From NCBI GenBank assembly GCA_023238725.1, contig CM041538.1, positions 8,864,880 through 8,928,879 of the forward strand: 64,000 bases of DNA, read 5' to 3'. Origin of the DNA: Scortum barcoo (Eukaryota; Chordata; Actinopteri; Centrarchiformes; Terapontidae). The position numbers were made by a program, and so were the translations under genes. This document shows positions 24,401 through 39,100 of this stretch, in pieces. The notes beneath the pieces are model-generated. The model was not told the origin of the DNA. It made no database searches and saw nothing but the letters and a program-made list of their open reading frames with translations. The first letter of the stretch is position 1. The number at the start of each line of letters is the position of its first letter.

Positions 24401-27070
24401 TGCATGAGGGAACATGAGCGTAACTGCGCTGTTTACAAGACAACATTCAGTGGATACACTCGTGATGTCAAGCAGCAACAGGATATCTGCACAATGTGGC
24501 CCCTGTTCATCAGAACAAACAGTGGCAGGCTCATTACACTTTAATGGCTCCTCAGCTGGCCTCCCTCCCAGCCTCCCGTCGGTGTGGTCGACCACATGGG
24601 TCACGTGCTGTGATGAATTCACGAGATAGTCTAGCTCCCCAGGATTCCCTTTTATCAGACAACACAAGAGAATCAAACCAGCTGCTTCTTATCGGTCTAC
24701 TTATCTGGGAGATGTTTCAGCACTGACACTTTCTTGCAACAAGAAAGAGTATGGCGGCTTGGTTTAAAAAGCAACTGGGGGCCAGTTCAAGTGAGTCATA
24801 ATTATAAAATGCCCTCTTAATATTGCCAGCGTGTAGGTGAAGGTGGAGGTGGGGCAATATTGAGACATGAGGGAAGGTGAGGAAGATTTGTTTGTTTGCA
24901 TCGATCTGTGGGGCGCTGTGACGCATGCAAATCAATAATGATTAGCTTAGACCTTCCAGCTTAAGGTCTGAGCAATTAAACAGCAGTTAAAGGCCTTTGC
25001 TGTGACCCCTGACGGCTTTATGAGACCTTTTGACTGTCAGAGATGCGATTCAGTGATTCAGCTCCAGATCCCAGGACTATCTGACTCACAGGTCATTTTG
25101 CTCATTGGTGCTTGTTAGCCATGCCTATTCTCTTCACCTTTGTTGCATTCAGCACCAAAAACATCCTCGAGACAGGTGTGGGTTAACGTATACAGAGGGC
25201 TGAAGTTTAAAAAAAAAAAAAACAACTTAATCTATTATGATGAAGATGAGCTGTAGATGATGAGTATACAAAAAGCAAAAATACCTGAAATAAACACTCA
25301 ACATATAAATAATATACAACAAACAACATGTAGGCGCACCCGCAAACATCGCTTTAGTGTGGTTAGATGCTGCTGTAATCCTTACTTGTAAAAACCACTA
25401 ACAACATGCCGTCTGTCCGTGACATGTAGGTAACAGCGCAGTATTTGTTTACCTTGTCTGTTGTTAACTACGGTGTAACCACGGTCCTTTGGCCGCCTGA
25501 CAGCTGCAGTAAACTGCAGACAGTGACATGCCCTGCCAGTCAACAGAGAAGTTCTTATACTTATATAATAAGATTGTATAATAACAAAAACTATTAGCAA
25601 TACATTTCAAACCTACAACTAACTACAGGATGGACTGACATAACATTTGGTACAGATATTCATGGTCCCCAGTGGATGAATCCTACTGATCCCCCTTTTT
25701 GACAGCTATTGTCTTGATTGCCATGAAATTTGCTTCAAACATTCGACTTCAGGATGAATTGTGATAACTTTGACTACCCCTTAACTTTTCCTCCTCCACC
25801 ACCACCATCAGATTAAGATTTTACCATGTAGCTATGTGGCTACCCATCAGCCTCAGCTGCACTTTGTGTTCAGCAACGAATTAGCACACGTTGGCATGCT
25901 AACACACTAAATTACTATGGTGAATATGGTAAACATTGTATCTATTAAACATCAGCACGTAAGCATTGTTGCTGTGAGCATGTTGCCGTGCTGATGTGAG
26001 GCATAATCATGCTTTGAGTTAAATGCAGCCTGCAGCTTCACAGAGCATCTAGCCTGGCTGTAGACTCATAGCCTTGTTTGCAATCTTATCAAGCCTTTCT
26101 CAGCAGCCTTCATTAGGAGGTCACAGTCAACTGCTGTAAATGACATCTGGGGATGGCTCTGATCATGCTGCTAACATGCAAATGTAATTTCTTGGCAGGC
26201 ACCTGTTTGGACATACTGTGCAAAATCGATGAAAACTGGGAAAATGTAACTTGCGACCTTCAGTCTCTCCGTCCACCATCAGCCTCACTGGATTCGGGTC
26301 TCATGGCAGTTAGCTTACAGCGTCTGCTGTGAGTATGGAGCTGCACCCTTTTATTATTTTTTGTTGTCTCTTCCCTGTCCTGTTTTTACAGAGTGTTTGA
26401 ATTGTGTGTGTTTTAGTCTCATCTGCACCCTCCCAGACTGCTCAGTGGGGGGTTAAATATGTGCGCTTACTTTTATCAGCAGAGCCGAAGCTGCGTGATC
26501 TCGCGCTGACTCCAGGCTTTTAGTGTGGCGGGAATAAAGAAACAAGTTCACCACTGATCTAACAAACACTTGATAAGAGATACCAGGCAGGTTTAAGATG
26601 TTGTACACTGTTCTGAAGTGTTTGGTGTACATGTAAACAAAATGGTTTCACCTCAAGGTCCACTTATTAGCTCCTTCTGGAGCTTTTAAGCATGTCACAA
26701 AATCTTCATCAGCAGGTGAAGTTTCCTAGTTGTCATGCAATTTTTATGTTGGCTTCATATCAACTCTAACAGTTGGACCTAGAAAGGATTCTTTTAAAAA
26801 TGAAACTGAACGATATTTTTAAAATAATCAAACTTTATCAATTTAAGCTGTGTGGAAAAGCATCAAGTTTGTTTGACTTGATAGTCGTTCACCATTATGG
26901 TGAACGACTATCAAGTCAAACAAATAAATTTGTTTTTTTTATTTCGATTACCTTTTGTGAGTGAAAAAGTGACAGAAAATTCTAACTTCATAATAATTCA
27001 ACATACGGAAAAACACAATAACTTATAACAAGTTGTCTCTATCTATATTGCCACTTACTTGCTAATTCAA

Positions 27071-27156
<86 letters not shown>

Positions 27157-30100
27157 CTTTCTCTACCCAGTCAGAACACAGTCAGTAATAAAGTATTTTT
27201 TATATCCCAGGTCCCAGAGAGAGGACACAGAGGTGAGCGATGGGAATACTGCACCTGATAATCCCGTTGTCTGTGAGGCCGAGGACTCCTTCACGTGTTC
27301 AGTCGCTCTTGACACCCTGTCAAGCTTTGTCACCATGGTAACTGTCAGCATCTCCAACGCCGTAGCTCCACCAGTCCTACTCAGAATTCCTGCCCGACCT
27401 GGTAAGAGAGGGATTTTCTTTGTCTCTCAGTAATTGTTTGTTTTCCCTTAAGTTCAGTCCTACAGAATTAGTTAGCAAAGGCATTTTTCCAAGAGATAAC
27501 AGTATTTTCCACAGACCGCTGTAGCTAGAGTTATGACTGTGCTGTGTGTTGCAGAGTGTTGTAGAGAAAGGTGGGAAAAGTACGAAATCAGTGGCTGACG
27601 TAGAGGTTAATGAGGACAAGGGACGGGTTGAGATTTTGCTTAAAGTATCATAAAATGCTAATTTATCAAAAACGTTTGGAATATCACAGATTTATTTCTC
27701 GTGTTATTGCAGAGTGAGGACAGATGTGAAAACTGTACACTAGAAGGTCACTACTTTCTACTAAGGCCTATTTTATATCATATATTATTTAGATTCACAA
27801 CCTTGCAACCAAAAAATAAATGTTTTGCAAATTATCTTGACAACTAATATGCATCTTGGTATTTGTGTTTGACCTCACTTATCTGTTACTTACTACACTG
27901 TTTAAAGTGCATTACAGTAAGTCATCAAAGACAGCATGTTCCGGGCATTCGCTTTTTTCAAAGTCACCACAGTTACTGGCATTAGAGCCCAGTGAATAAA
28001 TTCAGCCATGCATGTAGATGATGCAGAGCTCCTCAGCATGCCCAGCTTCAAAGTAATGAATCTGGATAGATAAGGAGAAAGAGTTTTATTCAGTTGTGAA
28101 TAGCAGACCAGAAGAGTTGAGAGCAGCTGGGCCATGGCCTTGTGTGTGTCAGTGCAACAACATCCACGCTGTGAGATCTCCACAGCGATAGAGAAGGACT
28201 TTCCATGCTGTGTTTGTTCAAGCAGACCTTTTTTTCTAACTGAGCAGAGGAGAAACTCAGTAGTAACAGTGTGCCGTCCAGATTTGATGTTTTCTTCCCT
28301 CCTTGATTTAATCATTTTCTTCCTGTCTAAGATACAGTATTATGAGTGAAGACCAAATGCTCTCAAAAAAAACCCTCCATAACTCACGTCTTTAGAAATG
28401 GAGTGTAAAGATATTGCAGGACTGTCAGTGGCCGTCACATTCATATTTGCATCAAATGTAATATTTAATCTACTATACATATTAAAGGAGAGCTTTTATG
28501 AAAAAAAGTTTGCGGAATTTAAAATGGTTTTATTTGTTTGCTTGCATGTCCAGATTTTTAAACACACAATAAATATCTGTATATGAACAGATACAGAGGA
28601 GTCTACTCTGATATGTCCAAACATATGAGAATGATGCTTGGTGGACATTTTGAGCTTGAGTGATGTCTAAAAATGTGTATCAATAATATGGCCTCAACTG
28701 GCGATTATTTGCATTGCCGATCAATCAGATGATTATTTTCTACAAAACAACAGAATACAATGAAACTATATATATCCTAGAGCCCAAAGTGATGTCATCA
28801 AATGTCTCTTTTCGTCTAACCAACAGTTGAAAAACATCAAATATTAAATTTGCCTCAATGAAGAAAAGTAGTAAATGTTGCCATGAAGACAGTAAGCGAG
28901 CTCTGAGCTACGCATTGTGTCACTGTATTGCGAGTTTGCAATACGGTGACAAAACGTGTCAAGTTTCAGTAGTTATTAACAGGTTGTTGCTGGTTGTGTA
29001 CTATGATTTGACTCTTGGAGCCACATGTTCAAATCTACCTTTCAGGAGGAGAATCAAAAGCCAGTCTCTTACCCGACGTGAGAGCAGTCTGGAAAATAAG
29101 TTGTTGAGCTATTACTCACAATGTTGAGTAATCTCTTTGCTCCTAGCAGGTGTCTTTGTGGTTTTATGAGACTTAATTATCTATTTCTCTGTGTGTCGTA
29201 ATTGAGTGAACTTGGACATTGTTATCTGAGCTGCTACGCCTGTCTCACTTCAGTGAATGACAGTATGTTAGTCTGGATCCACGCCACCCTGGACTGGATG
29301 CCAGTCAGTCACAGGGCTGACATAGAAGACAGACAAACAAACCACACCTAGAAGGGGCAATTTAGAGTTGCCAGTTAATCCCCTAACCTGCATGTCTTTG
29401 GATTGTGGGAGGAAGCTGGAGTACCCAGAGAGAACCCACTCAGGCACAGAGAGAACATGCAAACTCCACACAGAAGTGGGAGTTGAACCCAGAACCCTCT
29501 TGCAATGAAATTATTTTAATTTAATAACCTTTATTGAAATGTGAATTCATATTAAAACAGGATCAAAGCGGCGGTTTCCTGTTTACCCCAATGAGTGTAT
29601 TGATTCAGCAGTGAAAAATGTCCTTTACGCGTGCAACATGATGGTCTGTTCTGTTTCCACAGTGAAACCGAGTCCTCCAGTCAACCTGTCTCATATCCAG
29701 ACGATCGAGGCAGAACTGATCTTACACTGGGACAACCCATCAAACTTTGACTCTGGCCCGCTAAGATATGAAGTCCGATACTCCTCCAACAGCTCTCATC
29801 CAGCCTGGCAGGTAGTACCGAGCATTGGTGAAATATTATCTAAGAAGTGATGCCATTACCAGCGACACCCACTGGGAGTCATATAATCTGAAAATATTTT
29901 ATCCAACTATAATGAGACATCCATTATTAAGACCTCGTAATCTCTAAAGGCTTTACTGCTGATCAGTTATAAGCTATTAATAAGAACATTTGGGTTTCCA
30001 AGTTGTAAAAAATCACCTTGGCTGGCTGGCGTTTATCCTGTTGATTTGGTTATAATGCTGTTATTTTGTACAGGTTTCTTACTCAGAAGTAATTTTTTTT

Positions 30101-33100
30101 CAACCCATCAATCCAAATGTTGTTCTTGATAATGGCTTATGAATAAAATATAAAGTATTTGTAGCCAGTAGTTACAACTTTTACTATAAATTAGATATAG
30201 GTTTTGTTTTATTAGAAAGTGGTCCCAGAATCTCCCAGTCTGTAGGAGTGTCAGTGATGAGCTTCACACTGAAATCATTTGGTCACAAAGAAAGTGCAAA
30301 GAAAGTAAAAATTATGCTTGAGAAGGAGAAGTGAAAGTCAGGTGTTAAGCTTTTAATAGTTTGGTTACCACATTTTTTTGATGTTACAGAGATACTTACA
30401 CAGTTATGAGTGAGTTACCCCACCTCCCAGCCTCTTCCCACACACACACACACACACATTTACTGCGTTTGCCTTTCACTGCAGTGGTGTTGCTTTTATG
30501 CGCCACAAATTTCCACTGACTGACATTGTGTTGATTTAGTGCGGCTTGCTCCCATTCAATTGGGATTTCTTGTATAGTGTACTTAGCATTCAGCAGTGCA
30601 CACAGTGTTGAAAGGTGAATCAGAAGCTCCATGATGCATGCAGCAGTGAGACTTTAGGCCTACTGTTTAACAGTCATGTAGATGGGCAAATAAATAAAAA
30701 GTGGTTTGAGAGATTGTCTTCCCATTAGTTTGGGTGTTGAAGTCCTCGGTATGTTGTCAAGTCAGTTTTATTTATATAGCCCAACCACAACCACCCAAAC
30801 CACAGCCTCAGATGCCCTTACAATGTGTACAACCCGTAATGCCCTCAATCCTCCATATAAAGAACCCCCCCCCCCCCCTCTTTTGGAAGAAACCTCCAAA
30901 AGAGCAACAGAGGAGGGATCCCTCAGCTACGGCAGACAGATACGCAATAGATGCCATTGTGTAGAATAGACCAAAGTAAAAAACCTCAATATGGGCAATC
31001 TGGATGACAGAAATATAGATAAGATTGTAAACATAGATGAGGAATATGGACCGTCATGGAGGACGTTGAGCAACTTCAGGTGTTGTCCAACAGATCGGAC
31101 CTCCTGTCTTCCATTTACCTCTGAGCTCATGTATGATATGGTCAAATTATTCACCAAATTATTATTATTTTTAAACATTTGGTTAAAAAGAGAAAAAATC
31201 TGTCTTTGTATTTCCCCAGAGCCAATAAATCTGACACATGAAAGATTTCCAAGGAATATTTGCAGATGTCAAAACACACTGTTGAAGTTTGGCTGTGTGT
31301 TTTGATAATAATGACACTTAATTTGATGCCAAATAGCAACCACATTGATGGATTTGATCCAGTCATGGCTCCACCATGCCCAGCTATCCTGAACTTTCTG
31401 TGTGCGTGCGTGTGCTTCTTGTTTGTTGATCCTCTCTCTCTCTCTCCACTGTCTCCAGGTGGTGTCTGCACCTGAAGAGCCTAGGTTGCCTCTGGATCTG
31501 AAGCCCAGACTTAACTACACCATCCAGGTTCGCTGCTCCAGCCTGGACAACCCTCCGCTGTGGAGTGAATGGAGTGAACCTCACCACATCTACCTGGACA
31601 GTAAGAGCCATTCCCTTCCACCTGTTTAAAAAAACGGCATATCAATACAAAAGACCTACAAATGGGGCTTTGTGTGTGTGTGTGTGTGTGTTTTTACTCA
31701 TACTTTGACCTAGCAAAAGGTTTTTGCAGCTGTGACAGCACAGCCCTGCACTGTTTTTTTAAGATTTTGAGGATTTTTTTTTGAAAATCCCTGTAGAGCC
31801 ACAGTATTCAACAAGGGGTCTGTGACTTCCTGGGGATTTTTAGAAGAACTGCAGGGTTCACTAAATCCAGATAACTAAAATAAAAATGGTGTTCAAAGTC
31901 ATGCTGGTGGGGTGGCTTTAGAGATGGCGGTCAGTTGGTGCATCACTTTGGTCCAATGTGATATATTTCAGCACTATTGGATGTAATCCCATGAAATTTT
32001 GTCCAGACATTCATGTTGCCCAAACGTTGAACCTTAATGACTTTGCTGATCTCTTGACTTTTCTTGTAGCAGCATCATCAGACCAAAGTTCTGACTCTGT
32101 AGTCGTGTTTATGGGAATATTTTGATCAGTTATTACTGCACTTTTGGTGCAGAATTGAAGAAAAAAACCCCACAAACCTTGAAAATATATAGAGGCCAAC
32201 TTATGTCGATAGAGAGTGAATTACAGCTTTAATATGTCTGCAAGTTAAGTTTGTTTGCGCTGCTTCTTTAGTCAGAAAAGTCAGCTGCAGTCTAATTGAT
32301 TATAGATTGAGGTTTCTGGCCCTGAGTAGAATCACTGATGTGAGCCACAACACTAGTTTTTATGCTGACATTTGTTAGGTGATTAAGCAGTTGAAACTAA
32401 ATACATTTCTTTACAGTAAAAATAGCCCAGTCATTGGTTATTCTATTATTGCACACTGGCTCCTGTGTTTGCTTGTAGTGAGGAGTGGTTTTGTATCCAA
32501 ATGATTTGACAAATTAAACTAGCTAAACTTATCCCTTTTCATTTCATTTGGCTGAGGAAATTTTCCAACATAAATCTGGAAATCAAAAGGAAAAATACAG
32601 CTGATGTATTCAGAATGGATTTTACCTGTGGCTCTAAAATCAGCGAGTGAAGTTACATATTTTGGCCTTTTTGCAACCAACTGTGCTAGCGTTCATTTTA
32701 AACCTGTACGAATGGCTGCAATTCAGCTCTCATTTTCTCTGAGATTCAAACACTGACGTCAATTATCTCTCAGGTAGATTTATATAAATGGTAAACTATT
32801 AAAATGAGCCCAGCTCATTAGCTTGAGCTATTAGTGAAGAACTCATTCCAGGATGGTCAGCGTCTACAGACTCTGAATCAGAGGTTGCCGTCAAGAAACT
32901 ACAGAGAAATTACAAATTACACAGAATGACACAACAGCTTTAAAAAAGGAAAAAAGAAAGGAAAATAGCAATTCCCAAGAAAGAAATATGTAGATTTCTT
33001 AACAGAAAATTATGAAACTGAGAATTGAGAAATGAGAGTGAGAATCGGTCCACATGCTGAATGACCTTTTAACACCATCAAACACTGTCAGTTCTTTATG

Positions 33101-36100
33101 TTGGCTGGGTGCTAGTTTGAAACGTCAGACTGATAATTAAAATGTGAACATCATCCTGAGGCTTTAGACACGTGATAATCAAAAGGTAAGGTGATGGTGC
33201 ACTCAGCGACTCTGACTCACGTCTCTGAAATGAGCTGGTGAAATGATGATTCTTGAATGAAGTTTCTTCATGCGTACCAGCAGTAAAATACAGCAGAAAA
33301 CATGACATGTTGCCCCAAAACAGTTTTTATCACAGAGTTTGGACAACAATGAGTCATGACACAGCTTTTTAAATGAATTTGAAAGTTTTGTTTTGTTGAG
33401 CACTTCTCCTGTTTAGCTGATGAGTCATATTTCTTTTGTATCTGCTGGCAGAACAGCCGGCTCTGCACAGATGTTTTGGTTGGCTGCGTCTGAGGACGTG
33501 GTTCGATTACGGCCCTCACGCTCAACCCAATTTAGATCGTGCAACAATGAAAAGAATGTTTTCGATATCCCTGAAAAGTTTTTTTCCCTTTCATAAAAAT
33601 GTAAATGGAAATTGTGGATGAATCAGAATGAGTCAGGCATTTGTTCAAATGAGGGTCTTTGTTTTATTTTCTTTTTATTACTGTTGTCATTCATTTTGCT
33701 TTATGTCTTATGTCTTTCTCAAGGTGTCTTCATTCCTTGAAGGTGCTTGATATAAGAAAAAATATGTGTGTGTGTGTGTGTGTGTACAGCGGTGAGCTAC
33801 ATACCTGAGAAAGTGGTGGCACGGCCGGGGGAGAACGTAACAGTGTATTGTGTGTTCAACGACCACAACATCAATGCCAGCATGGCCATGTGGATGCTAA
33901 ACCTCAAACAGCGGCTTCATCACAGCCAGTACCATCCAGTCAACCAATGGGTAAGAAAAAAAAAAAGTTCAATGACTTCCCTCGAAAAACAAACAAAAAA
34001 AAAAGCTATTCTGAGTCTTCCTTTCCCAAACCAGGTCAGCCAGATCACAGTGCGTCCCTCTGAGACCCGCATGTATGACCTGCTGCAGTGTACTCAGGAT
34101 TGGACCATCCCGTACAGCCAGATCTATGTAGAAGGTGAGCTTTGTAGCACCAGTAGCAGCAAAGCTAAATATTATGCAGTGTTAAAGGCTATTAATCCCT
34201 ATTAATTAAGAAAGAGAGACATCATTCATGTACAGGCTGTGACTCCATGTCCCTTTCTGCGTCACTTTTCCGCCGTGGTGGACAAAAACAGGAAAGAGAG
34301 TGGTGACATGTGATACCACAACAATGTGAACCAAAATAATCCCAGTGCACAGAGGCCGCCTCAGGTGAAGTTTGTTGCTGTTACCTAAATGCGACTGTCT
34401 CCCCCTGCGTGTTTCAGGAGCTTCCATCGATATAAAGTGCGAAACCAATGGAGATATCGAAGCCATGGTATGCAGCTGGAAGAACACACAGATGACTAGA
34501 CCCGCGTTCAGATCCAGGTATGAAGCGGCCATTTAGATTTCACAGGGGCCACCCTCCTCTGGTCTAGCATGTTAGGATGTTTTCACAAGCTTCAGCATTG
34601 TGAATGAAAGCTCAGTGCTCAGAACTCGGTGTGCTGGAAATCTGGAAGTTGCTGAACATAGTGTACGAGAAAGCACATTTTATTAAACACACCCTGGAAA
34701 TAGCTGAAGTGATACCAGGAAGTTTGTTTGAGCAATCAGCTGGAAGTCAGTGTCTGTAGTACCTCTGAACTCCAAGCCATAGAAAGTCTCTGTGCTTAAA
34801 AAAATAAAGCCAAAACCACAACAGTATGATATAATGCTTATATTTCATAACTCTTTTTACTAACTGATGTACCTCTCATGCTACTGTATACTAAGTCACT
34901 GACTTTTTTCACTCCAGTTCACCCTCTCGCCTCCTTTTTTTACTTTTACTCCAATTCTGCATTTTTTAAATAAAGGTGTAAAACAAATACACCACACTGT
35001 GTTTAGATGACGTTTCGCTGTTTTGAAGTTAAAGGAGTTATACTAAATTATGCTAAAAATAAAATCATTTTTATAGTTTAATAGTCATTTTTAGTATAAT
35101 TTTGGTTCACCCCAACTTTCGTCTTACTTTTGTTCAGTCATTCTTATTGGTAATTACACTTATTGGTAAATAAGTTACACTGCTCTCGCCAAGTAAATGG
35201 CTGAGATCTGGGAATGCTGAGCTATTGAAAAAGAAGTATGACGGGACAGAAAACGAGCAGTCAGATGAAACTTACGATGATGTTATGATTCTTGCAGACA
35301 TTTATAGTTTAGTATAGTACGTGTACCTAATTAGCACAGCTGTTGATCAGACTGTATAAAGGGGAAAGAAAAAAAGGAGAGAAAAGAGCTCTTACAGAAT
35401 AACAAGATGAAATCTTCATGTATTTATTTTTCTCCCGGCAGGTGGGCTGACGAGTCCTGCGATGTGATGGAGGAGAAGGAGAGAGCGGGTGAGCAGGTGG
35501 GAGAGATGGGGCCTGCTTGCTTGGAGACCTTAACCAGGACTTGCACCATCCAGCCTGTGAGGATGAACTGCTACAAGCTCTGGCTGGAAGTGCCGTCCCG
35601 CCTGGGCCCCATCAGGTCTAAACCCATCTACCTGTCTCCCAGAGATCACGGTGAGCAAGATGCATCCTTGTGTGGAGCCTTTAAAGATCCCTCTGGGACC
35701 ATATCAGAGCTGAAACTGGCCCTCTTCCATTTCTGATAAATGCTTTTCTGCATTTATATTTTGTTTAAGAAGCTAAACAATACAACTGTCATCCACAATG
35801 CATCGGTTCACGTCCCTGAGAACGAAATATTGAGTTTTAGAATATTGATTAAATCTCACTGAAGTTGAAAAGGGCATCAAAGCTGATCTCCTCATTGTCA
35901 TGATTCACCATGAAAGTTAACATTACTTCATGGGTTATGAGAGTCTTTATGTTTGCTTTCAAAATAAAATGTGGAAATATCTAAATGATATTCTTTTATT
36001 AATATTTAAGTGATATATTCTATAAAATCTGCAGTATTTAAATGACAACTTTGAATTAATGTAATGTTATATATCTCAGTGGCAGATTTCAAGGTAAATG

Positions 36101-39100
36101 AGGTTCGGTACTTATAGTTCATATAGGAACGTCTGTCTGAGGAGAACCTTTAAATATTGAAGTAAAGTAATAATTACTATTGATCACAGAAGAACTGAAG
36201 AGGTGTAAATATAAAGAACTGACAGGCCTATTCCTTTACCATTACTATAACTCACTCTCCCTCGATGGTGTTTCTCCTGCAGTGAAACCCCACGCACCCA
36301 CTAATGTGAAGGCAGTGAGCCAGAGCAGCAGGGTCCTGACGGTCACATGGGAGCCTCCGTCTCTGCCGGTTGAGGGGCTCCAGTGTCAGTTTCGGTACCA
36401 CTCCCCGTCCACCGTGAGAGTCCAGCCGGAGTGGAAGGTCAGCTTGTCTCTTGGATTGTTTCCCCAACCACAGGCTTTGATAGACAGTCTGGCTAAGTGG
36501 CACTGTGGATGGGATTTCACTAAGCTTTATCAAAAACCAATTACTGTAGCAGGCAAAACGATGACGTCCAGAACATTTCAAACCCTCTAATGTAATTACT
36601 GGGTAATTAGAAACCTGGAGGTTTGCTGCAGAGCACTTCCAAGTCTCCACTGTTCATCCCGTTATTCTGCTGTAAAAAGCAACATAGTTTACATTTAATT
36701 ATTTTTCTAAAATTTTCTTGTACCTGTATGGAAGATGTTTACCCAGAACAAACATATTAGAGTAACTCAGGTTCAAGAGTCTTATAAACAAGCCTCACAT
36801 CTTCTTTAATGACACAGGATGCTGTGACATAAACTGGTCAGTCTGACATGCCATGATATGAAATCATAATCTTCTCTTGGAAAAATTCTTGCAAAAATTC
36901 TCTTGGAAATTGGATGCATGCCGTCAATAGCCTCCTCCTATCAACATTCATGATGATGAGACTCATGGAGGAAATTATTGTGATACAGAGATGAAACAGT
37001 GTGCATGCTCAGCAGATGAGATATTGATTTTTATTTTCCTTTTATATAAATAAGCACTAATTAACTGAGAAAAAAAACATTATGCCTGCAGATCCAGAGT
37101 CCAGTGTGGGTGCCATGGGCAGAGGTCGCAGTGTCGGACATGTGCCGGGTGTACGTGGTGCAGGTACGCTGCATGCACACCAACGGCACCGGCTACTGGA
37201 GTGAATGGAGCGAACCGGTCTACTCCACGCCTCAGAACAGCAGAGGTACAGTGGAACAGCATTAACTTCACTCTCAAACAGAATTTCAAATAACACTAGC
37301 CTTTTAAGATGACAACAACAACAATAACAACAACCTTGAGTGATGCCTGATGTGACCTTTTAAATCACACCTGACCCTCTGCTTTTAGCTCTGATGGAAA
37401 ATGGCACACATGCTACACGACATACCATCTCCTTCGCCACTAACACTGAGGTAAAAAGTCATGTGATGCATTTGTTGGTCTCCCCTCTCAGCTCCTGAGC
37501 GTGGCCCTGATTTCTGGAGAATTCTTCCAAGACGATCCATACAGAAATCAGACTAATGTCACTCTGCTGTTTGAGGTACACAAAGTAAAATATAAACATT
37601 TTTCAGGCTTTTATTTAAGACACAACATAAAAAATGTTGCGTTTGCTTCTGCTTGTCGCCCAGCGTCTCCACATATCGGGGCACTCGTACTGCGTGGATG
37701 GATTTATAGTCCAGTACCAGGCCGCGGGTGGCTCTGTGATGAGGGAGCAGATTGAGCTGGTGTCCTCATACAGCTTTGAGTGGAACCAGCTGCCCCAAAC
37801 TGTGACTGTGGAGGCCTACAACAGTCTGGGGAGCTCCACCAACAACATCAACATGACGCTGGAGAGACAGCCCAGACGTAAGTGAGCTGAAGATTGAGTT
37901 GTAATTATTTCTTGACCTATTAAATGTTAACCGTATTCTCTCTTGCATATTACTGAATGTGACATGAGGCTTAAATGGTTGTTCATCTGGCCCGTCAATA
38001 GTGCGGGGTTGCTCTTTTTGTTGTTGAACATCCATGAGGTCCTGCATTACATACGTACATTTTGTTTTTCATTTAACCTTCATTCAACCTTGGCGACAAA
38101 TCACGGTTTCATGGCTGTCGTGGCTGAGATATGTAGCATTAACAATTGGTTACAGACAAACTGTATCAGAGAGAAAACACAAAATATGCTGCAAATCACA
38201 AAACCGCGAAAAGTTTCATAAAAACATTTCCTCTGCAAAACAATCTAAATCACACGTAAAAACAGCCCAAGAGGTGTCAAAAACCACAGATGTAAATAAA
38301 ACTGATCTAAAAACAAGCCAGCGAGATGAACATTAGTTCACATTTAACAACCAGAGGAAAAGAGCGCACAGTTTCTTCAGAAACGATTTGAATTCTGTAA
38401 CATGCTGTTATGTTCCAGTAAGGACGAAGAAATGTGGATGTGGAGATCAAAAGGATTTGCTACAGAAGTGAATGAATCAGATTCATGGTCAGCGCTTGCT
38501 CTTAGAGACAGGAGTGTGTGTGTGTCTGGACAGATAACAATAAGGTGGTTAGCATTGTTTTTTCCAGTCAAAACTGCTGAGAAACATTTTTCCAGTAATA
38601 TTTTTCCAAATACTTTTTTTCTTTTCCCCAAACTGTGATAAATGGCAACACCAAAGAAGTGAAATCAACTGAACCTTTCATGTCTTCTCAGAAATATAGC
38701 ATTTCTCAAAAACCCTCAGTTTGATCATTTTTGAGATTGTTGACCTGAAAAAAATGTTGGACCATAGACCCGTTTTCACCATTTATGCCATTAATGTCTG
38801 TTAATTTGCCATTATGGCTAGTTTATTTCTGCCATGGTCTTATAACAGGTAACAGAAAAAAATGTACGTCAGAGCTGGGAACACTAAACAGACATTTCTG
38901 AAGAGCCCATATAGGCTCTGATTGAGGCCCCGCTGCAATTAGCTTTAGAGTAGTAGCGGCCCAGTCATGCTAATAACAGTCTTCTGTGAAATGCAGCGGA
39001 TGTTTGTGTGTCTCTGACCCATTACTCATAATTCAGTGAAAAGTATTTTTTACTAACTTCCAAATTATTTTTCCATGAAAATGCTTGTTTCATTTGTTGA

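Larger units (their letters stand above)
34518..37091 (+). other. lepr introns, nothing recognised
   Basis: Introns of 924, 632 and 654 bp between the exons at 34418, 35442, 36283 and 37092. AT-rich, without a repeat I recognise. Confidence 0.5.

Noticed and set aside
27902..28315. 137-codon ORF on the - strand in a lepr intron
   Set aside because: No domain or similarity recognised, and a chance frame is likely at this length.
37246..37491. Alternative splice sites that might remove the frameshift
   Set aside because: The acceptor at 37490-37491 gives the clear match APERGPDFWRI in the incoming frame, so moving it cannot fix a frame switch that occurs inside the exon.
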